Source: Alphaproteobacteria bacterium (GTDB lineage: Bacteria; Pseudomonadota; Alphaproteobacteria; Rhodospirillales; WMHbin7). From it: 63,057 nucleotides of DNA. Numbering within the stretch: position 1 is the stretch's first letter; each line of letters starts with the position of its first letter. The position numbers were made by a program, and so were the translations under genes. Below, piece after piece: positions 43,090 to 52,299 of the stretch. Location: the NCBI GenBank assembly GCA_015232335.1, contig JADFZV010000015.1:1-63057 (forward strand). Direction: 5' to 3'. The notes under the pieces were generated by a model, which was given only the letters and a program-made list of their open reading frames with translations, made no database searches and was not told the DNA's origin.

Positions 43090-45000
43090 ATGCCGATGGT
43101 CTCCGCCCCCCCCCGCCGTTCCGTTGCCCGCCAGCTTATGCTGCGTCTGGCTGCGGTGGGAAGCCTGTTTGCGCTGGTCACCACGGCCATTGCCGTTTTT
43201 GTCGAATACCGCCGTGATCTGGGGCAGATTGACGCCGTTCTGTCGCAGATCGAGGAAGGCTATCTGGGCAGCGTGACCGAAGCCGTCTGGCTGGAGGACC
43301 GGGACCGTCTGGCCCTTTTGACCATGGGACTTGCCCGCCTGCCGAATGTCGAGAGGGTCGAAGTGCGCGATCCTGCCAATACGCTTCTCAGCGCGGCCGG
43401 AAGCTCGTTTGACGCCGGGCGTGTCTGGAAAACCATTCCGCTGACCAAAAAATATAAGGGACGTCCCCTTCCCATCGGCAGCCTAAGCGTATCGACCACC
43501 TTGGAGCAGATTCAGGCAAAGGCGCTCCACCGCGTCTGGATCATCGGAGCGACCAGCCTGATTCTTATTCTGGCAGCGTCCGCCTTTATTTTCCTGATGG
43601 TGCAATCGCTGATCGCCCGCCCCCTTGAAAGACTGGCCGCCTTTGCGCGCGGCCTGGGGCACAGCGCTCTGGCCGAGACGGCGCCCCCCAGCCTCGACCT
43701 CTATCACTCTGACAATGAGTTTTCCGATCTTCTGCGGTCGTTTTCGGAAATGCAGGCGAAGGTGGCTTTGGCACTGCTCGACCTTAAGGCCAGCGAGGCC
43801 CGCTTCCGCGATCTGTTCACCAGTTCGCCCATCTCACTGTGGGAAGAGGATTTTTCAGCCGTCAGGCAGCGGCTTGCGCCGCTTCTTGAGGACCCTCGGG
43901 GTTTGGAAGCCATCCTGGCGGCACAGCCTCAATTGGTGGCGGAATGTGCTGCCATGGTGCGCGTGATCGATGTCAATGGCAGTACGCTGCGCATGCATGA
44001 TGCCGAATCAAAAGAGGAGCTGTTGAGGGGGCTGCCCCAGATATTCACCGACGTTTCCTGGCATGCCTTCCGTTCGGAACTCGTGGCTCTGATGAACGGC
44101 CAGACCGAACAGGCCTTTGAGAGCGAAATCAAAACCCTGTCGGGTGAGGTGCGCAACATCGTCATTCACCTGATGGTTCCACCGGCCAGCCATGACAGTC
44201 TGGACCGGGTCATCGTCGCGCAAGAGGACATCACGGAAAGTGTCGAGGCGCGTCACGCGCTCTCCATCACGGTCGAGCGTTTGATGGATGCCAACAGCGA
44301 GCTTGAGCGCTTTACCCATGCGGCGGCGCATGACCTGCTGGAACCCGTGCGCAGCGTCGTCAGCTTCAGCCAGCTTCTCGAGCGCCATCTGCGTGACAGT
44401 CACGACGCGAAAATCAAGGAATACCTGGACTTTCTAATCACTGCAGCCAAGCGCATGCAGGCCCAGGTACAGGGTCTTCAAGATTACGCCCGAATTGGCG
44501 AAGGCGTGGCTAATCGGGAGGAAGCAAACCTAACCGATCTGGCGCAAAAAGCCGTGGCCCATATGCGGGAATCAATCCGTCTGATGCAGGCCGAGGTGAT
44601 CGTCAAGCCCCTGCCCAGCGTCTTCGTCAATGCCGACCAGATCGTCAATGTGTTTCGTAATCTGTTGGACAATGCCCTGAAATTCCACCGAGTTGGCGTT
44701 GCTCCTGTCGTCACCATTGAAGCGGACAGGCGCGGCGAAGAATGGGTGATTTCGGTCAAGGATAACGGCATCGGCATCGATCCACGCTACGCTTCCGACG
44801 TTTTTCAGGTCTTCAGGCGCCTAAATCCTCCCAGCCATGCGACGGGCGAAGGCATTGGATTGTCGCTGTGCAAGCGCATGATCGAGCGGCATGGCGGGCG
44901 CATCTGGGTTGAATCGACCTTTGGCCAGGGCTCGGTCTTCCATTTCACCCTGCCTGCCAGCGATGGACAGACCCAGCTCACACCACCGGCTTCTCCGTGA
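43090..45000 (+). CDS. Membrane HAMP-PAS sensor histidine kinase
   Basis: 636 residues. Helix 1 (about 18-40), a periplasmic domain (about 41-150), helix 2 (about 153-178), HAMP (about 178-235), a PAS-like region (about 240-395; SEARFRDLFTSSPISLWEED), then HisKA of the phytochrome-like type with His414 (THAAAHDLLEPVRSVVSFSQ) and a HATPase (VFRNLLDNALKFHR, DNGIGI, GEGIGLSLCKRMIERHGG). It starts 3 nt after the binding-protein gene, so the two likely form one sensing unit. No response regulator follows. Its end overlaps the convergent thioesterase gene by 23 nt. Confidence 0.86.
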   Translation: MPMVSAPPRRSVARQLMLRLAAVGSLFALVTTAIAVFVEYRRDLGQIDAVLSQIEEGYLGSVTEAVWLEDRDRLALLTMGLARLPNVERVEVRDPANTLLSAAGSSFDAGRVWKTIPLTKKYKGRPLPIGSLSVSTTLEQIQAKALHRVWIIGATSLILILAASAFIFLMVQSLIARPLERLAAFARGLGHSALAETAPPSLDLYHSDNEFSDLLRSFSEMQAKVALALLDLKASEARFRDLFTSSPISLWEEDFSAVRQRLAPLLEDPRGLEAILAAQPQLVAECAAMVRVIDVNGSTLRMHDAESKEELLRGLPQIFTDVSWHAFRSELVALMNGQTEQAFESEIKTLSGEVRNIVIHLMVPPASHDSLDRVIVAQEDITESVEARHALSITVERLMDANSELERFTHAAAHDLLEPVRSVVSFSQLLERHLRDSHDAKIKEYLDFLITAAKRMQAQVQGLQDYARIGEGVANREEANLTDLAQKAVAHMRESIRLMQAEVIVKPLPSVFVNADQIVNVFRNLLDNALKFHRVGVAPVVTIEADRRGEEWVISVKDNGIGIDPRYASDVFQVFRRLNPPSHATGEGIGLSLCKRMIERHGGRIWVESTFGQGSVFHFTLPASDGQTQLTPPASP

Positions 45001-45403
45001 CATGCACTGTGCCGGTGAAGCTGGCGATCAGGGTGCCGCCCTCGCGCTCGATCTCGATGCGATAGGTCCCAAGGCGGCGCGAGCGGCTGATCTCGACCCC
45101 TCTGGCATAGAGCACATCGCCCTCCTTAACACCCACAAAATAGGCGATATGAGCATCGATTCCAAAGGCCATGTGCCCCCGGGAATTCGAGGCCAGGCCA
45201 AAGGCCATGTCGGCAAAGGCGAAAAGGGTTCCGCCATGGCCCCCGCCATAGAAATTCAGATGCTCGGGCTTAATGGTCATTTTAAGAACGGCGCGCCCCG
45301 CCCCCCCTTCGACCAGTTCTACACCCAGTAAGCGGGCCAGTTCGTCGCGCCCCGCCAGCAGGCGGATATCGGCTTCGGAATCGTGGGGCTGGATTTCACG
45401 CAT
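44978..45403 (-). CDS. PaaI-family hotdog thioesterase
   Basis: 141 residues of the PaaI/4HBT hotdog fold. LNFYGGGHGGTLFAFADMAF holds the catalytic stretch (usually N-x-x-G-x-x-HGG, and here Asn, Gly and HGG are present), and HIAYFVGVKEGDVLYARGVE follows. Members cleave acyl-CoAs, such as phenylacetyl or hydroxyphenyl-acyl-CoAs. The role here is unknown. It is divergent from the DUF2889 gene and convergent with the kinase. Confidence 0.85.
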   Translation of the reverse strand: MREIQPHDSEADIRLLAGRDELARLLGVELVEGGAGRAVLKMTIKPEHLNFYGGGHGGTLFAFADMAFGLASNSRGHMAFGIDAHIAYFVGVKEGDVLYARGVEISRSRRLGTYRIEIEREGGTLIASFTGTVHVTEKPVV

Positions 45404-45460
45404 GCCAAGACGTTATCCTTGGTGGGACATCAAGGTCCAGACTTTCCTCAAGAGACAGCC

Positions 45461-46021
45461 ATGCCGCTTCCCCCACCCGCCCCCAGAGATCGCCATCATA
45501 CAAGGCGAATCGTCTCGCAAGGCTTTAAACGCCATGACGGGCTTTGGGATATCGAGGCGGAACTCAATGACGTGAAGGATGTCGCCTACGAGAATATGGA
45601 AAAGGGCGTTCTGCCGCCCGGCGAACTTCTGCACGGCATGTCGGTTCGGGTTACGGTGGACGAGAATTTCCTGATCCATGATGCCGCCGCCTCGACCGAT
45701 CATTCCCCCTTTGCGGTCTGTGCTGCCGCCGCCCCCGGCTTTGCCCGTCTGACCGGCATGCGCCTGGGTTCGGATTTTCTGGAGGTGGTAGAGGACATGT
45801 TCGGCGGCCCCAAGGGCTGCACACATCTGAACGAGCTGATGACGGTGGTGCTGACCACGGCCTATCAAACGCTTTGGAGTGTGCGCGAAGCCAAGGAAGC
45901 TTCCAGGGCGGATCGCAAGAAACCCAGCATCATTGACCGCTGCCATGCGCTTAAGGGTGATGGCAATGTGGTTGCCCTGCACTGGCCGCAATATGCCAGG
46001 AAGCCGGGCAGCGAGCCATGA
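45461..46021 (+). CDS. Conserved protein of unknown function (DUF2889)
   Basis: 186 residues. HHTRRIVSQGFKRHDGLWDI, ELLHGMSVRVTVDENFLIHD and GCTHLNELMTVVLTTAYQTL fit the DUF2889 family as I recall it. The two conserved His-containing motifs suggest metal or acyl-chain binding but no activity is known to me. The ATG at 45461 starts at the conserved part. Its stop overlaps the start of the DUF2125 gene by 4 nt. Confidence 0.75.
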   Translation: MPLPPPAPRDRHHTRRIVSQGFKRHDGLWDIEAELNDVKDVAYENMEKGVLPPGELLHGMSVRVTVDENFLIHDAAASTDHSPFAVCAAAAPGFARLTGMRLGSDFLEVVEDMFGGPKGCTHLNELMTVVLTTAYQTLWSVREAKEASRADRKKPSIIDRCHALKGDGNVVALHWPQYARKPGSEP

Positions 46022-47055
46022 CCAGACCCGGGCGCGCCGCCGGTCTGGTTTTGGCCGCCCTCCTCATCTCGGCGGGGCTTTATGGCCTGTGGTGGGAGCG
46101 CGCCGCCAATGCGTCCAGGGCCCAGCTTGAACGCTGGATCGAGGCTAGGCGCCAGGCAGGATTCGAGATCAGCCACCAGGGGATCACGACGGCAGGCTTT
46201 CCGCTCAAGCTCGAACTGGCTGTTGCCAATCCCAGGCTTGACTGGGCTGGGGCGCACCCCTTCTCCTGGCAGGGGCCGGAAAAGCTGATGGCGCACATCA
46301 CGGCGCAGGCCCCCGGCCTGTTGAGGATGCAGGCCGAAGGCGCACATGTGATCGAAGCCGGAGGCAAAAAGATTTCTCTCACGCTTGCCAAGGCCGATGG
46401 CAGTCTGGATATGGCGATGCAGGGATTTGCCGCCTTGCATCTGGCGCTAGAGGGGGTTGAGGTGAATGGCGCCTATGCGCAGCCGCTGCGCCTGCCTCGC
46501 CTGACGCTGGATGCCGCTAGGCGCTTCGATGTGGCCGCGGACGATCTGCAAACCCCTTCGGCGTCGCTGACCCTTTTTGCGGAACAGATTTCCCTGCCGC
46601 CGGACCTGAAGGTTTCCTTAGGCGAAAGCATTGCGCAACTCAACATGACCCTGGCGCTGTTCGGTCCGGTGCCGGAAAATCTGAAAGCTGACTCCTTGAA
46701 GGTCTGGAGCGAGGCGGGCGGCATTCTCGATTTGAAAGCCTTGCACCTGGAATGGGGGCCGCTGCTTCTGGACGGTGATGGCACGTTGGCCCTGGATCGC
46801 GCCTTGATGCCGATTGCTCCCTTCGGCCTCAAGGTCAGGGGCGCTGCCGAGGCGCTGGACGCCTTGGCCGAGCGGGGCCTGATCGAGCCCGCAAACAATA
46901 TGGTGGTCAAGCTGGCGCTGGCCGTGCTGGCCAAGGAACCGCCCGATTCCGAGACCGGATCAATGCGTCTGCCGCTGACACTTCAGGGGCAGGATCTGTT
47001 CGTCGGCCCGGCCCGTCTGGCCCGCCTGCCCGCTCCCCCCTGGGCGGAGGAATAA
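46018..47055 (+). CDS. DUF2125-type exported or membrane-anchored protein
   Basis: 345 residues. A single N-terminal helix (about 8-26; GLVLAALLISAGLYGLWW) anchors or exports it. The rest fits DUF2125 (LERWIEARRQAGFEISHQGI, TTAGFPLKLELAVANPRLDW), which I recall as an alphaproteobacterial periplasmic family resembling AsmA-like beta-rich proteins. Role unknown; envelope lipid handling is a guess. It is translationally coupled to the DUF2889 gene and ends 1 nt before the convergent tyrC. Confidence 0.78.
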   Translation: MTRPGRAAGLVLAALLISAGLYGLWWERAANASRAQLERWIEARRQAGFEISHQGITTAGFPLKLELAVANPRLDWAGAHPFSWQGPEKLMAHITAQAPGLLRMQAEGAHVIEAGGKKISLTLAKADGSLDMAMQGFAALHLALEGVEVNGAYAQPLRLPRLTLDAARRFDVAADDLQTPSASLTLFAEQISLPPDLKVSLGESIAQLNMTLALFGPVPENLKADSLKVWSEAGGILDLKALHLEWGPLLLDGDGTLALDRALMPIAPFGLKVRGAAEALDALAERGLIEPANNMVVKLALAVLAKEPPDSETGSMRLPLTLQGQDLFVGPARLARLPAPPWAEE

Positions 47056-47056
47056 C

Positions 47057-47947
47057 TCAACTATCCTGCTTGGCGTCGATGATGCCGCGGCGGATGGCCC
47101 GGGTTCGCGTGAACAAATCTTCCAACACCTGGCCCTCGCCCCAGCGGATGGCGCGCTGAAGGGCGGTCAGGTCCTCGGTAAAACGTTGCAGCATTTCCAG
47201 CACCGCATCGCGGTTGTTCAAGAACACGTCGCGCCACATGACGGGGTCGGAGGCGGCAATCCGGGTGAAATCGCGAAAGCCGCTGGCCGAGTAGCGGATG
47301 ACCTCGCCCTTGACCGATTCTTCAAGATTGGTCGCCGTTCCCACGATGGTATAGGCGATCAGATGCGGCAGATGCGAGGTGATGGCCAGCACCATGTCGT
47401 GATGCGCCGGGTCCATGATCTCGATCAGCGATCCCATTCCCTTCCAAAAGGCGCAAAGCTTGGCAGTGGCCGCCTCGTCGGTGCCGCTGGGGGGAGTCAG
47501 AATGCACCAGCGGCCCTGGAACAACTCGGCGAACCCGGCCTCGGGGCCTGAAAACTCGGTGCCCGCGATGGGGTGGCCGGGCACGAAATGCACACCTTCC
47601 GGCAGCAAGGGTCCGATATCGCGCACGACGGCCTGCTTGACCGAGCCCACGTCGGAAACGATGGCTCCCGCCTTCAAAAAGGGAACGGTCTTCTCGGCCA
47701 CCTCGGCATTGGCGCCGATGGGCACGCAGAACAAGACCAGATCGGCCCCAGTCACCGCGTGGCGCAGATCGGTGGTCGCCGTCTCACACAAGCCAAGTTG
47801 CAGCGCCTTGGCGCAATGATCTTCCCGAATGTCGCCCACCGCGATGCTGCGGGCAAGGCCTTGCTTTCTTGCCGCCCGGGCAATCGACGAGCCGATAAGC
47901 CCGATGCCGATTACGGCGATCTTGTCGAACAGGGGGGCTGCGGTCAC
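47057..47947 (-). CDS. tyrC: Prephenate/arogenate dehydrogenase (cyclohexadienyl dehydrogenase)
   Basis: 296 residues of the TyrA/TyrC family. The NAD(P)-binding start IAVIGIGLIGSSIARAARKQ is followed by LVLFCVPIGANAEV, GAIVSDVGSVKQAVV, FVPGHPIAGTEFSGPEAGF (substrate-binding His) and ITSHLPHLIAYTIVGTA. It oxidises prephenate or arogenate on the way to tyrosine. The start must be GTG at 47947, in a GTGA overlap with hisC; reading further upstream would run through hisC. Gene order chorismate mutase-hisC-tyrC forms an aromatic amino acid operon. Confidence 0.93.
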   Translation of the reverse strand: MTAAPLFDKIAVIGIGLIGSSIARAARKQGLARSIAVGDIREDHCAKALQLGLCETATTDLRHAVTGADLVLFCVPIGANAEVAEKTVPFLKAGAIVSDVGSVKQAVVRDIGPLLPEGVHFVPGHPIAGTEFSGPEAGFAELFQGRWCILTPPSGTDEAATAKLCAFWKGMGSLIEIMDPAHHDMVLAITSHLPHLIAYTIVGTATNLEESVKGEVIRYSASGFRDFTRIAASDPVMWRDVFLNNRDAVLEMLQRFTEDLTALQRAIRWGEGQVLEDLFTRTRAIRRGIIDAKQDS

Positions 47948-49035
47948 GGCTGCATAAACTCCGTCATGGCCGCCACCACGGCCTTCATCTCGTCGTCGCG
48001 CCCGATGGTGATGCGCAGCGCATCCGGCAGGCCATAGCCGCCCATCTTGCGGGCGATGATCCCCTTCGAGGTCAGAAATTTGTCGGCCTGATCGGCATCC
48101 TTGCCGCTTGTCTTGGGAAAGCGCACCAGCACGAAATTGCCGACACTGTCGGTCAATTCCAGGCCCAGGGCTTTCAACTGGTCCGACAGCCAGGGCAGCC
48201 ACATGTCGTTGTGCGCCTTGGCCAGGGCGAAGAACGAATCGTCCTTCAGCGCCGCCAGTCCCGCCACCTGCGCCGGGGCGGGAACATTGAAGGGATTGCG
48301 CACACGGTTCAGCACGTCGGCGACATTGGCCGGACAATAGGCCCAGCCCAGGCGCACCGCGCCCAGGGCGTAGATTTTCGAGAAGGTGCGCGTGACCACG
48401 GTGTTGGACCCCGCCTCGACCAACTCGTTGCCGGGCGCATAGTCGTTTCGGCTGACGAATTCCGCATAGGCGGCATCGATGACCAGCAGCACATGCTGGG
48501 GCAGGCCGGCGCGCAGACGCTTGATCTCGTCGATCGGCACATAGGTGCCGGTCGGATTGTTCGGATTGGCCACGAAGACGATCTTGGTCCGCTCGGTCAC
48601 CTTCGCCAGCATGGCGTCGATATCCATGGTCAGATTCTTTTCGGGCGCGGTAACCGGTGTCGCCCCTGCCGTCTTGGCGGCGATGGGATACATCAGGAAG
48701 CCGTGCTGGGAATAGAGAACCTCGTCGCCGGGTCCGGCATAGGCGCGGCACAATAGGCCCAGCAATTCGTCCGATCCGGCGCCGCAGACGATGCGGGCGG
48801 GATCGAGGCCCCAGCGAGCCCCCAGGGCGGCGCGCAAGTCGGCGCAGGCGCCATCGGGATAGCGGTGCAGATCTTCGGCCATCGCCCGATAGGCCAGGAC
48901 AGCGCGCGGGCTGGGGCCCAGAGCCCCCTCGTTCGAGGCCAGCTTGATCACGCGTTCGACGCCGGGAATCTTCGATTCGCCGCCGATATAGGGGGCGATA
49001 TCCATGATGCCGGGGCGGGGCTGGGGCAGGGTCAT
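47944..49035 (-). CDS. hisC: Histidinol-phosphate/aromatic aminotransferase
   Basis: 363 residues of the HisC branch of class I/II aminotransferases. ANPNNPTGTYVP, IDAAYAEFV, and TRTFSKIYALGAVRLGW with the PLP-lysine are conserved. In this family, HisC copies next to tyrC work on aromatic keto acids as well as histidinol phosphate, and the operon context points to tyrosine and phenylalanine formation. The ATG at 49035 is the family start; an upstream frame to 49077 adds 14 residues. It overlaps tyrC by 4 nt. Confidence 0.92.
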   Translation of the reverse strand: MTLPQPRPGIMDIAPYIGGESKIPGVERVIKLASNEGALGPSPRAVLAYRAMAEDLHRYPDGACADLRAALGARWGLDPARIVCGAGSDELLGLLCRAYAGPGDEVLYSQHGFLMYPIAAKTAGATPVTAPEKNLTMDIDAMLAKVTERTKIVFVANPNNPTGTYVPIDEIKRLRAGLPQHVLLVIDAAYAEFVSRNDYAPGNELVEAGSNTVVTRTFSKIYALGAVRLGWAYCPANVADVLNRVRNPFNVPAPAQVAGLAALKDDSFFALAKAHNDMWLPWLSDQLKALGLELTDSVGNFVLVRFPKTSGKDADQADKFLTSKGIIARKMGGYGLPDALRITIGRDDEMKAVVAAMTEFMQP

Positions 49036-49054
49036 GCGTCTCTCTCTACGTTTT

Positions 49055-49873
49055 TCAGTCGATGATGGGCCGGGCATAGGCTCCCAGCACCTGAAGGCGG
49101 GGCAGGGCCATTCTGTCCAGGCGCTCGTCGCTGGCCTCTACATAGCCGTCAAGTTCGATCAAAGCCAGCGGCTTGCCTCTGACCGGACCGGCAAAAATCG
49201 GACGGACGGTAAATCCGGCCTTTTCGAACTCGGACTTCAGACTGGAGCGGCTGGCCGGTTCCCGGGTTTCCAGGCCGATCAGGGTCAGGTCATCGCCCGA
49301 AGGCTCGGGGGCAAAACGGGCCACGACCAGGGCTTCCCGGCCCGGCTGGGGCTGACCCACGAAGGGCAGGCGGGCAACGATGCGCGGCGGTTGCCCGCCA
49401 TCCATCAGCAAGGGCCACCAGGGGGCTTCCTCATCGGGCCGGGGCCAGGGAAGCACGGCCTGCAAGGCCTTGCCGTCGGCCAGGGCGGTCAGGGCGGCGC
49501 CCGGCTGGGCAAAGGGCAAAAGGGTGACGCCGCCGCCGTAATGATCCCTGGCCAGATCCTTGACCGGCGAGTCGGGTGAGGGCAGGCAGAGGGCTACGGC
49601 ATAGGCCAGTTCGAGTTGGGTGAAGCTGGCGATAATCTCGCGCCAAAGCCTGGCAATCACCCCAAAGGGCAGCGGACCTTGGTGGCGGCTGGCCAGACGG
49701 CGCAGAATTTCGGCCTCGCGGCCCAGGCGAAAGGGGGGGCCGCCTCCGGCGGCATGTTTGAGCTTACCCACGGACTCGACGACCAAGGCGCGCTTCATCA
49801 GCAAATCGTGCAATTTGCTGTCGATGCTGTCGATGCGGCCGCGCAGCTGGGCAAGGGTTGGTGTCTTGGGCAT
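49055..49873 (-). CDS. Chorismate mutase with shortened dehydratase-like and ACT regions
   Basis: 272 residues. About 5-90 is an AroQ chorismate mutase (LAQLRGRIDSIDSKLHDLLM, RLGREAEILRRL, VIARLWREIIASFTQLE). The remaining 180 residues look like a reduced prephenate dehydratase followed by an ACT-like end (GKPLALIELDGYVEASDERL), but the dehydratase TRF signature is not seen (REALVVARF at that place). It should form prephenate; dehydratase activity is doubtful. First gene of the operon with hisC and tyrC, 19 nt upstream of hisC. Confidence 0.82.
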   Translation of the reverse strand: MPKTPTLAQLRGRIDSIDSKLHDLLMKRALVVESVGKLKHAAGGGPPFRLGREAEILRRLASRHQGPLPFGVIARLWREIIASFTQLELAYAVALCLPSPDSPVKDLARDHYGGGVTLLPFAQPGAALTALADGKALQAVLPWPRPDEEAPWWPLLMDGGQPPRIVARLPFVGQPQPGREALVVARFAPEPSGDDLTLIGLETREPASRSSLKSEFEKAGFTVRPIFAGPVRGKPLALIELDGYVEASDERLDRMALPRLQVLGAYARPIID

Positions 49874-49934
49874 TGGTCCATCTTTATCAAAGACAAAACC
49901 GTTTTAGCCGCCGTTGGCCCTGAAATCAAAGGGA

Positions 49935-49963
49935 TTGACAGGGGGCCCCCCCCGCCCTAGGTG
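49935..49963 (+). promoter_or_regulatory. Sigma-70 promoter of metX, close to the start codon
   Basis: TTGACA (49935-49940), 17-nt spacer, TAGGTG (49958-49963). The -10 element ends 9 nt before the ATG at 49973, so the transcript would have a leader of about 0-4 nt. The spacer is a run of G and C. Confidence 0.55.
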
Positions 49964-49972
49964 TTTTCAGCT

Positions 49973-51154
49973 ATGAATTTGCCTCCAGTCCTCGCCCCCG
50001 GCGGAATTGATCCGCGCACCCAGGCCTGCTCGACCGCCGAGCTTGGCCCGCTGAAACTCGACTGCGGGGTGGTGTTGGAGCGCATCACGGTGGCCTGGCG
50101 CACCTACGGCACCCTGAATGCCGACAAATCCAATGCGATTCTGGTCTGTCACGCCCTGACAGGTGATCAATATCTGGCCGATTCCCACCCCGTTACCGGC
50201 AAGCCTGGCTGGTGGCATACGCTGGTTGGGCCTGGCAACCTGTTCGATACCGACCGCTATTTCCTGATCTGTTCCAATGTATTGGGCGGATGTATGGGAA
50301 CCACGGGACCTGTCGAGATCAATCCCCAGACCGGCAAACCCTGGGGTCTTGGCTTTCCTGTCATCACCATCGGCGACATGGTGAACGCCCAGGCCTTGTT
50401 GCTGGACCATTTGGGCATCGAGCAGCTTTTCTGCGTCGTCGGCGGCTCGATGGGGGGCATGCAGGTTCTGGAATGGGCGGCCAGCCATCCGAGAAGGGTC
50501 TTTGCTGCCCTGCCCATCGCCACCTCGTCTCGCCACTCTGCCCAGAACATCGCCTTCGGCGAGGTCGGGCGCCAGGCCATCATGGCCGATCCCGACTGGC
50601 ATGAAGGCGACTATCATTCCCACGGAACCAATCCGCATCGCGGTCTGGCGGTGGCGCGCATGGCGGCCCATATCACCTATCTCTCGGAGCCGGCTTTGCA
50701 CAAGAAATTCGGGCGCAAGCTGCAGAATCGCCAGAACGTGACCTATGGTTTCGAGGCCGATTTCCAGATCGAAAGCTATTTGCGCCATCAGGGCTCGACC
50801 TTTGTCGAACGCTTTGACGCCAATTCCTATCTGTATATCACGCGGGCGATGGATTATTTCGACTTGGCGGCCGAGCATGGCGGCAAGCTGGCCAATGCCT
50901 TCAAGGGCACGCCCGTCCGCTTCTGCGTGATTTCCTTTACCAGCGACTGGCTGTTTCCCACTCAGGAATCCAGGGCCATCGTGCATGCGCTGAATGCCGT
51001 GGCGGCCAATGTCAGCTTCGTTGAAATTGACTCGGACAAGGGCCACGACGCCTTTCTGCTCGACGAACCAGAGTTTCACAAGACGCTGCAAGGCTTTCTG
51101 GACGGAGCGGCCGAGCATCGGGGCCTGCTGCCGGGACGGAGCGTGGACTCATGA
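49973..51154 (+). CDS. metX: Homoserine O-acetyltransferase (MetX)
   Basis: 393 residues of the MetX alpha/beta hydrolase family. [32 protein letters not shown], the nucleophile elbow [14 protein letters not shown], the Asp in [12 protein letters not shown] and the His in [13 protein letters not shown] form the expected triad. It activates homoserine with acetyl- or succinyl-CoA for methionine synthesis; the acyl donor cannot be told with certainty. The ATG at 49973 begins the family N-terminus; no Shine-Dalgarno sequence stands before it. It overlaps metW by 4 nt. Confidence 0.95.
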   Translation: MNLPPVLAPGGIDPRTQACSTAELGPLKLDCGVVLERITVAWRTYGTLNADKSNAILVCHALTGDQYLADSHPVTGKPGWWHTLVGPGNLFDTDRYFLICSNVLGGCMGTTGPVEINPQTGKPWGLGFPVITIGDMVNAQALLLDHLGIEQLFCVVGGSMGGMQVLEWAASHPRRVFAALPIATSSRHSAQNIAFGEVGRQAIMADPDWHEGDYHSHGTNPHRGLAVARMAAHITYLSEPALHKKFGRKLQNRQNVTYGFEADFQIESYLRHQGSTFVERFDANSYLYITRAMDYFDLAAEHGGKLANAFKGTPVRFCVISFTSDWLFPTQESRAIVHALNAVAANVSFVEIDSDKGHDAFLLDEPEFHKTLQGFLDGAAEHRGLLPGRSVDS

Positions 51155-51762
51155 GCCCCACGCAACTGCGTTTCGATCTGCGCCTGATCGCCGACATGGT
51201 GGCCCCCAAGACGCGCGTGCTTGATGTTGGCTGCGGCGAGGGCGAGCTGCTGAAATTCCTGCGCGACACCAAGAAGGTGGACGGTCGCGGCATCGAGCTG
51301 TCGATGGCGGGTGTCGCGGCGGCGGTGCGCCAAGGCCTCTCGGTCATTCAGGGCGATGCCGACACCGACCTTAAGGACTATCCGGCGGGTGCTTTCGATT
51401 ATGTGATCCTGTCGCAGACCCTGCAGGCCACCCGCAATCCCAGGGAAGTGCTGGAGCAGATGCTGCGCATCGGCAAACACGCCATCGTCAGCCTGCCCAA
51501 TTTTGGCCATTGGCGCGTGCGCCTGAGCCTGCTGGCGCGTGGGCGCATGCCGGTCACCTCGTCCCTGGATTTTACCTGGTACGACACGCCCAACATCCAT
51601 CTATGCACCATCGACGACTTCATTGATCTGGCTCAGGCCATCGGGGCGCGTATCGAGCGCGGCCTGGCCATCGATTCTTCGGGCCAGATCAGGCCCTTCA
51701 CGCCGCCCGACTGGAAAGCCAATCTGATGGGCGAGAACGGCCTCTTCCTGCTGGGGAAGTAG
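51151..51762 (+). CDS. metW: Methionine biosynthesis protein MetW
   Basis: 203 residues with a SAM-methyltransferase-like fold ([76 protein letters not shown]). It is found with MetX in alphaproteobacteria; in several species MetX needs MetW for activity. The ATG at 51151 lies in an ATGA overlap with metX. Confidence 0.94.
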   Translation: MSPTQLRFDLRLIADMVAPKTRVLDVGCGEGELLKFLRDTKKVDGRGIELSMAGVAAAVRQGLSVIQGDADTDLKDYPAGAFDYVILSQTLQATRNPREVLEQMLRIGKHAIVSLPNFGHWRVRLSLLARGRMPVTSSLDFTWYDTPNIHLCTIDDFIDLAQAIGARIERGLAIDSSGQIRPFTPPDWKANLMGENGLFLLGK

Positions 51763-51785
51763 GTGGAGATTCTTTTGCCCCGCCA

Positions 51786-51814
51786 TTGACAGTCCCCATG
51801 GCCTTGCCTACCTT
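51786..51814 (+). promoter_or_regulatory. Sigma-70 promoter, likely leaderless transcript
   Basis: TTGACA (51786-51791), 17-nt spacer, TACCTT (51809-51814). Only 6 nt separate the -10 element from the ATG at 51821, so the first base of the start codon would be the first base of the mRNA. Confidence 0.55.
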
Positions 51815-51820
51815 GACCGC

Positions 51821-52222
51821 ATGATCACCATGCGCCGCCGCGTTATGTCCTGGACTGGACTGGTTCTTCTGGCTTTCAATCTGATCGCTGGAACCTTGAT
51901 GCCTGTTCAGGCCGCCGACCCCTTGGGTCAGTCGGTCGCGGATGTTTTGGAAGGCCGGGGGCTGATTTGTACCACCCTGGGCCTTAAGTCCATCGGTCCG
52001 GATGGCGGCCTCACCCTTCCCGGCGCCGATGCCGAATCGGCTGGCCTGTGTGTTTTCTGCCTGCCCTTGATGCAGGGTGGGCTCGACCAGCCCGCTTCCC
52101 TGGCGCTGACCGACCGGCTGCATCCGGTTACCAAAACCGGCTACTTGTCCTTAGCCCAGGCCTTCGTCCCGCCGCTTGATCCTTATCGCCAGGCCGCTCC
52201 CCGGGCCCCTCCCATTCTCTGA
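51821..52222 (+). CDS. DUF2946-like exported protein
   Basis: 133 residues. The N-terminal hydrophobic stretch (about 9-31; WTGLVLLAFNLIAGTLMP, ending VQAA) is a signal peptide or anchor. GLCVFCLPLMQGG gives a CxxC, and GLICTTLG another Cys, as in DUF2946 proteins, which are often near copper or heme genes. No such genes are near here. An in-frame ATG at 51830 or 51845 could also be the start; the leaderless promoter favours 51821. Confidence 0.65.
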   Translation: MITMRRRVMSWTGLVLLAFNLIAGTLMPVQAADPLGQSVADVLEGRGLICTTLGLKSIGPDGGLTLPGADAESAGLCVFCLPLMQGGLDQPASLALTDRLHPVTKTGYLSLAQAFVPPLDPYRQAAPRAPPIL

Positions 52223-52299
52223 CGTCTTGAAGTCAACCGGCCCCTCCGGCCCATTCGGAGGAAGCCGATCAAGATCCTCAGAGATAGGGAATTACAAAC

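Noticed and set aside
47948..48751. tyrC extended upstream to 48751
   Set aside because: The added residues are an off-frame reading of hisC. The GTG at 47947 starts right at the Rossmann fold.
49874..49972. SAM riboswitch upstream of metX
   Set aside because: The gap is short, the likely promoter lies 10-40 nt before the ATG, and no riboswitch core could be found.
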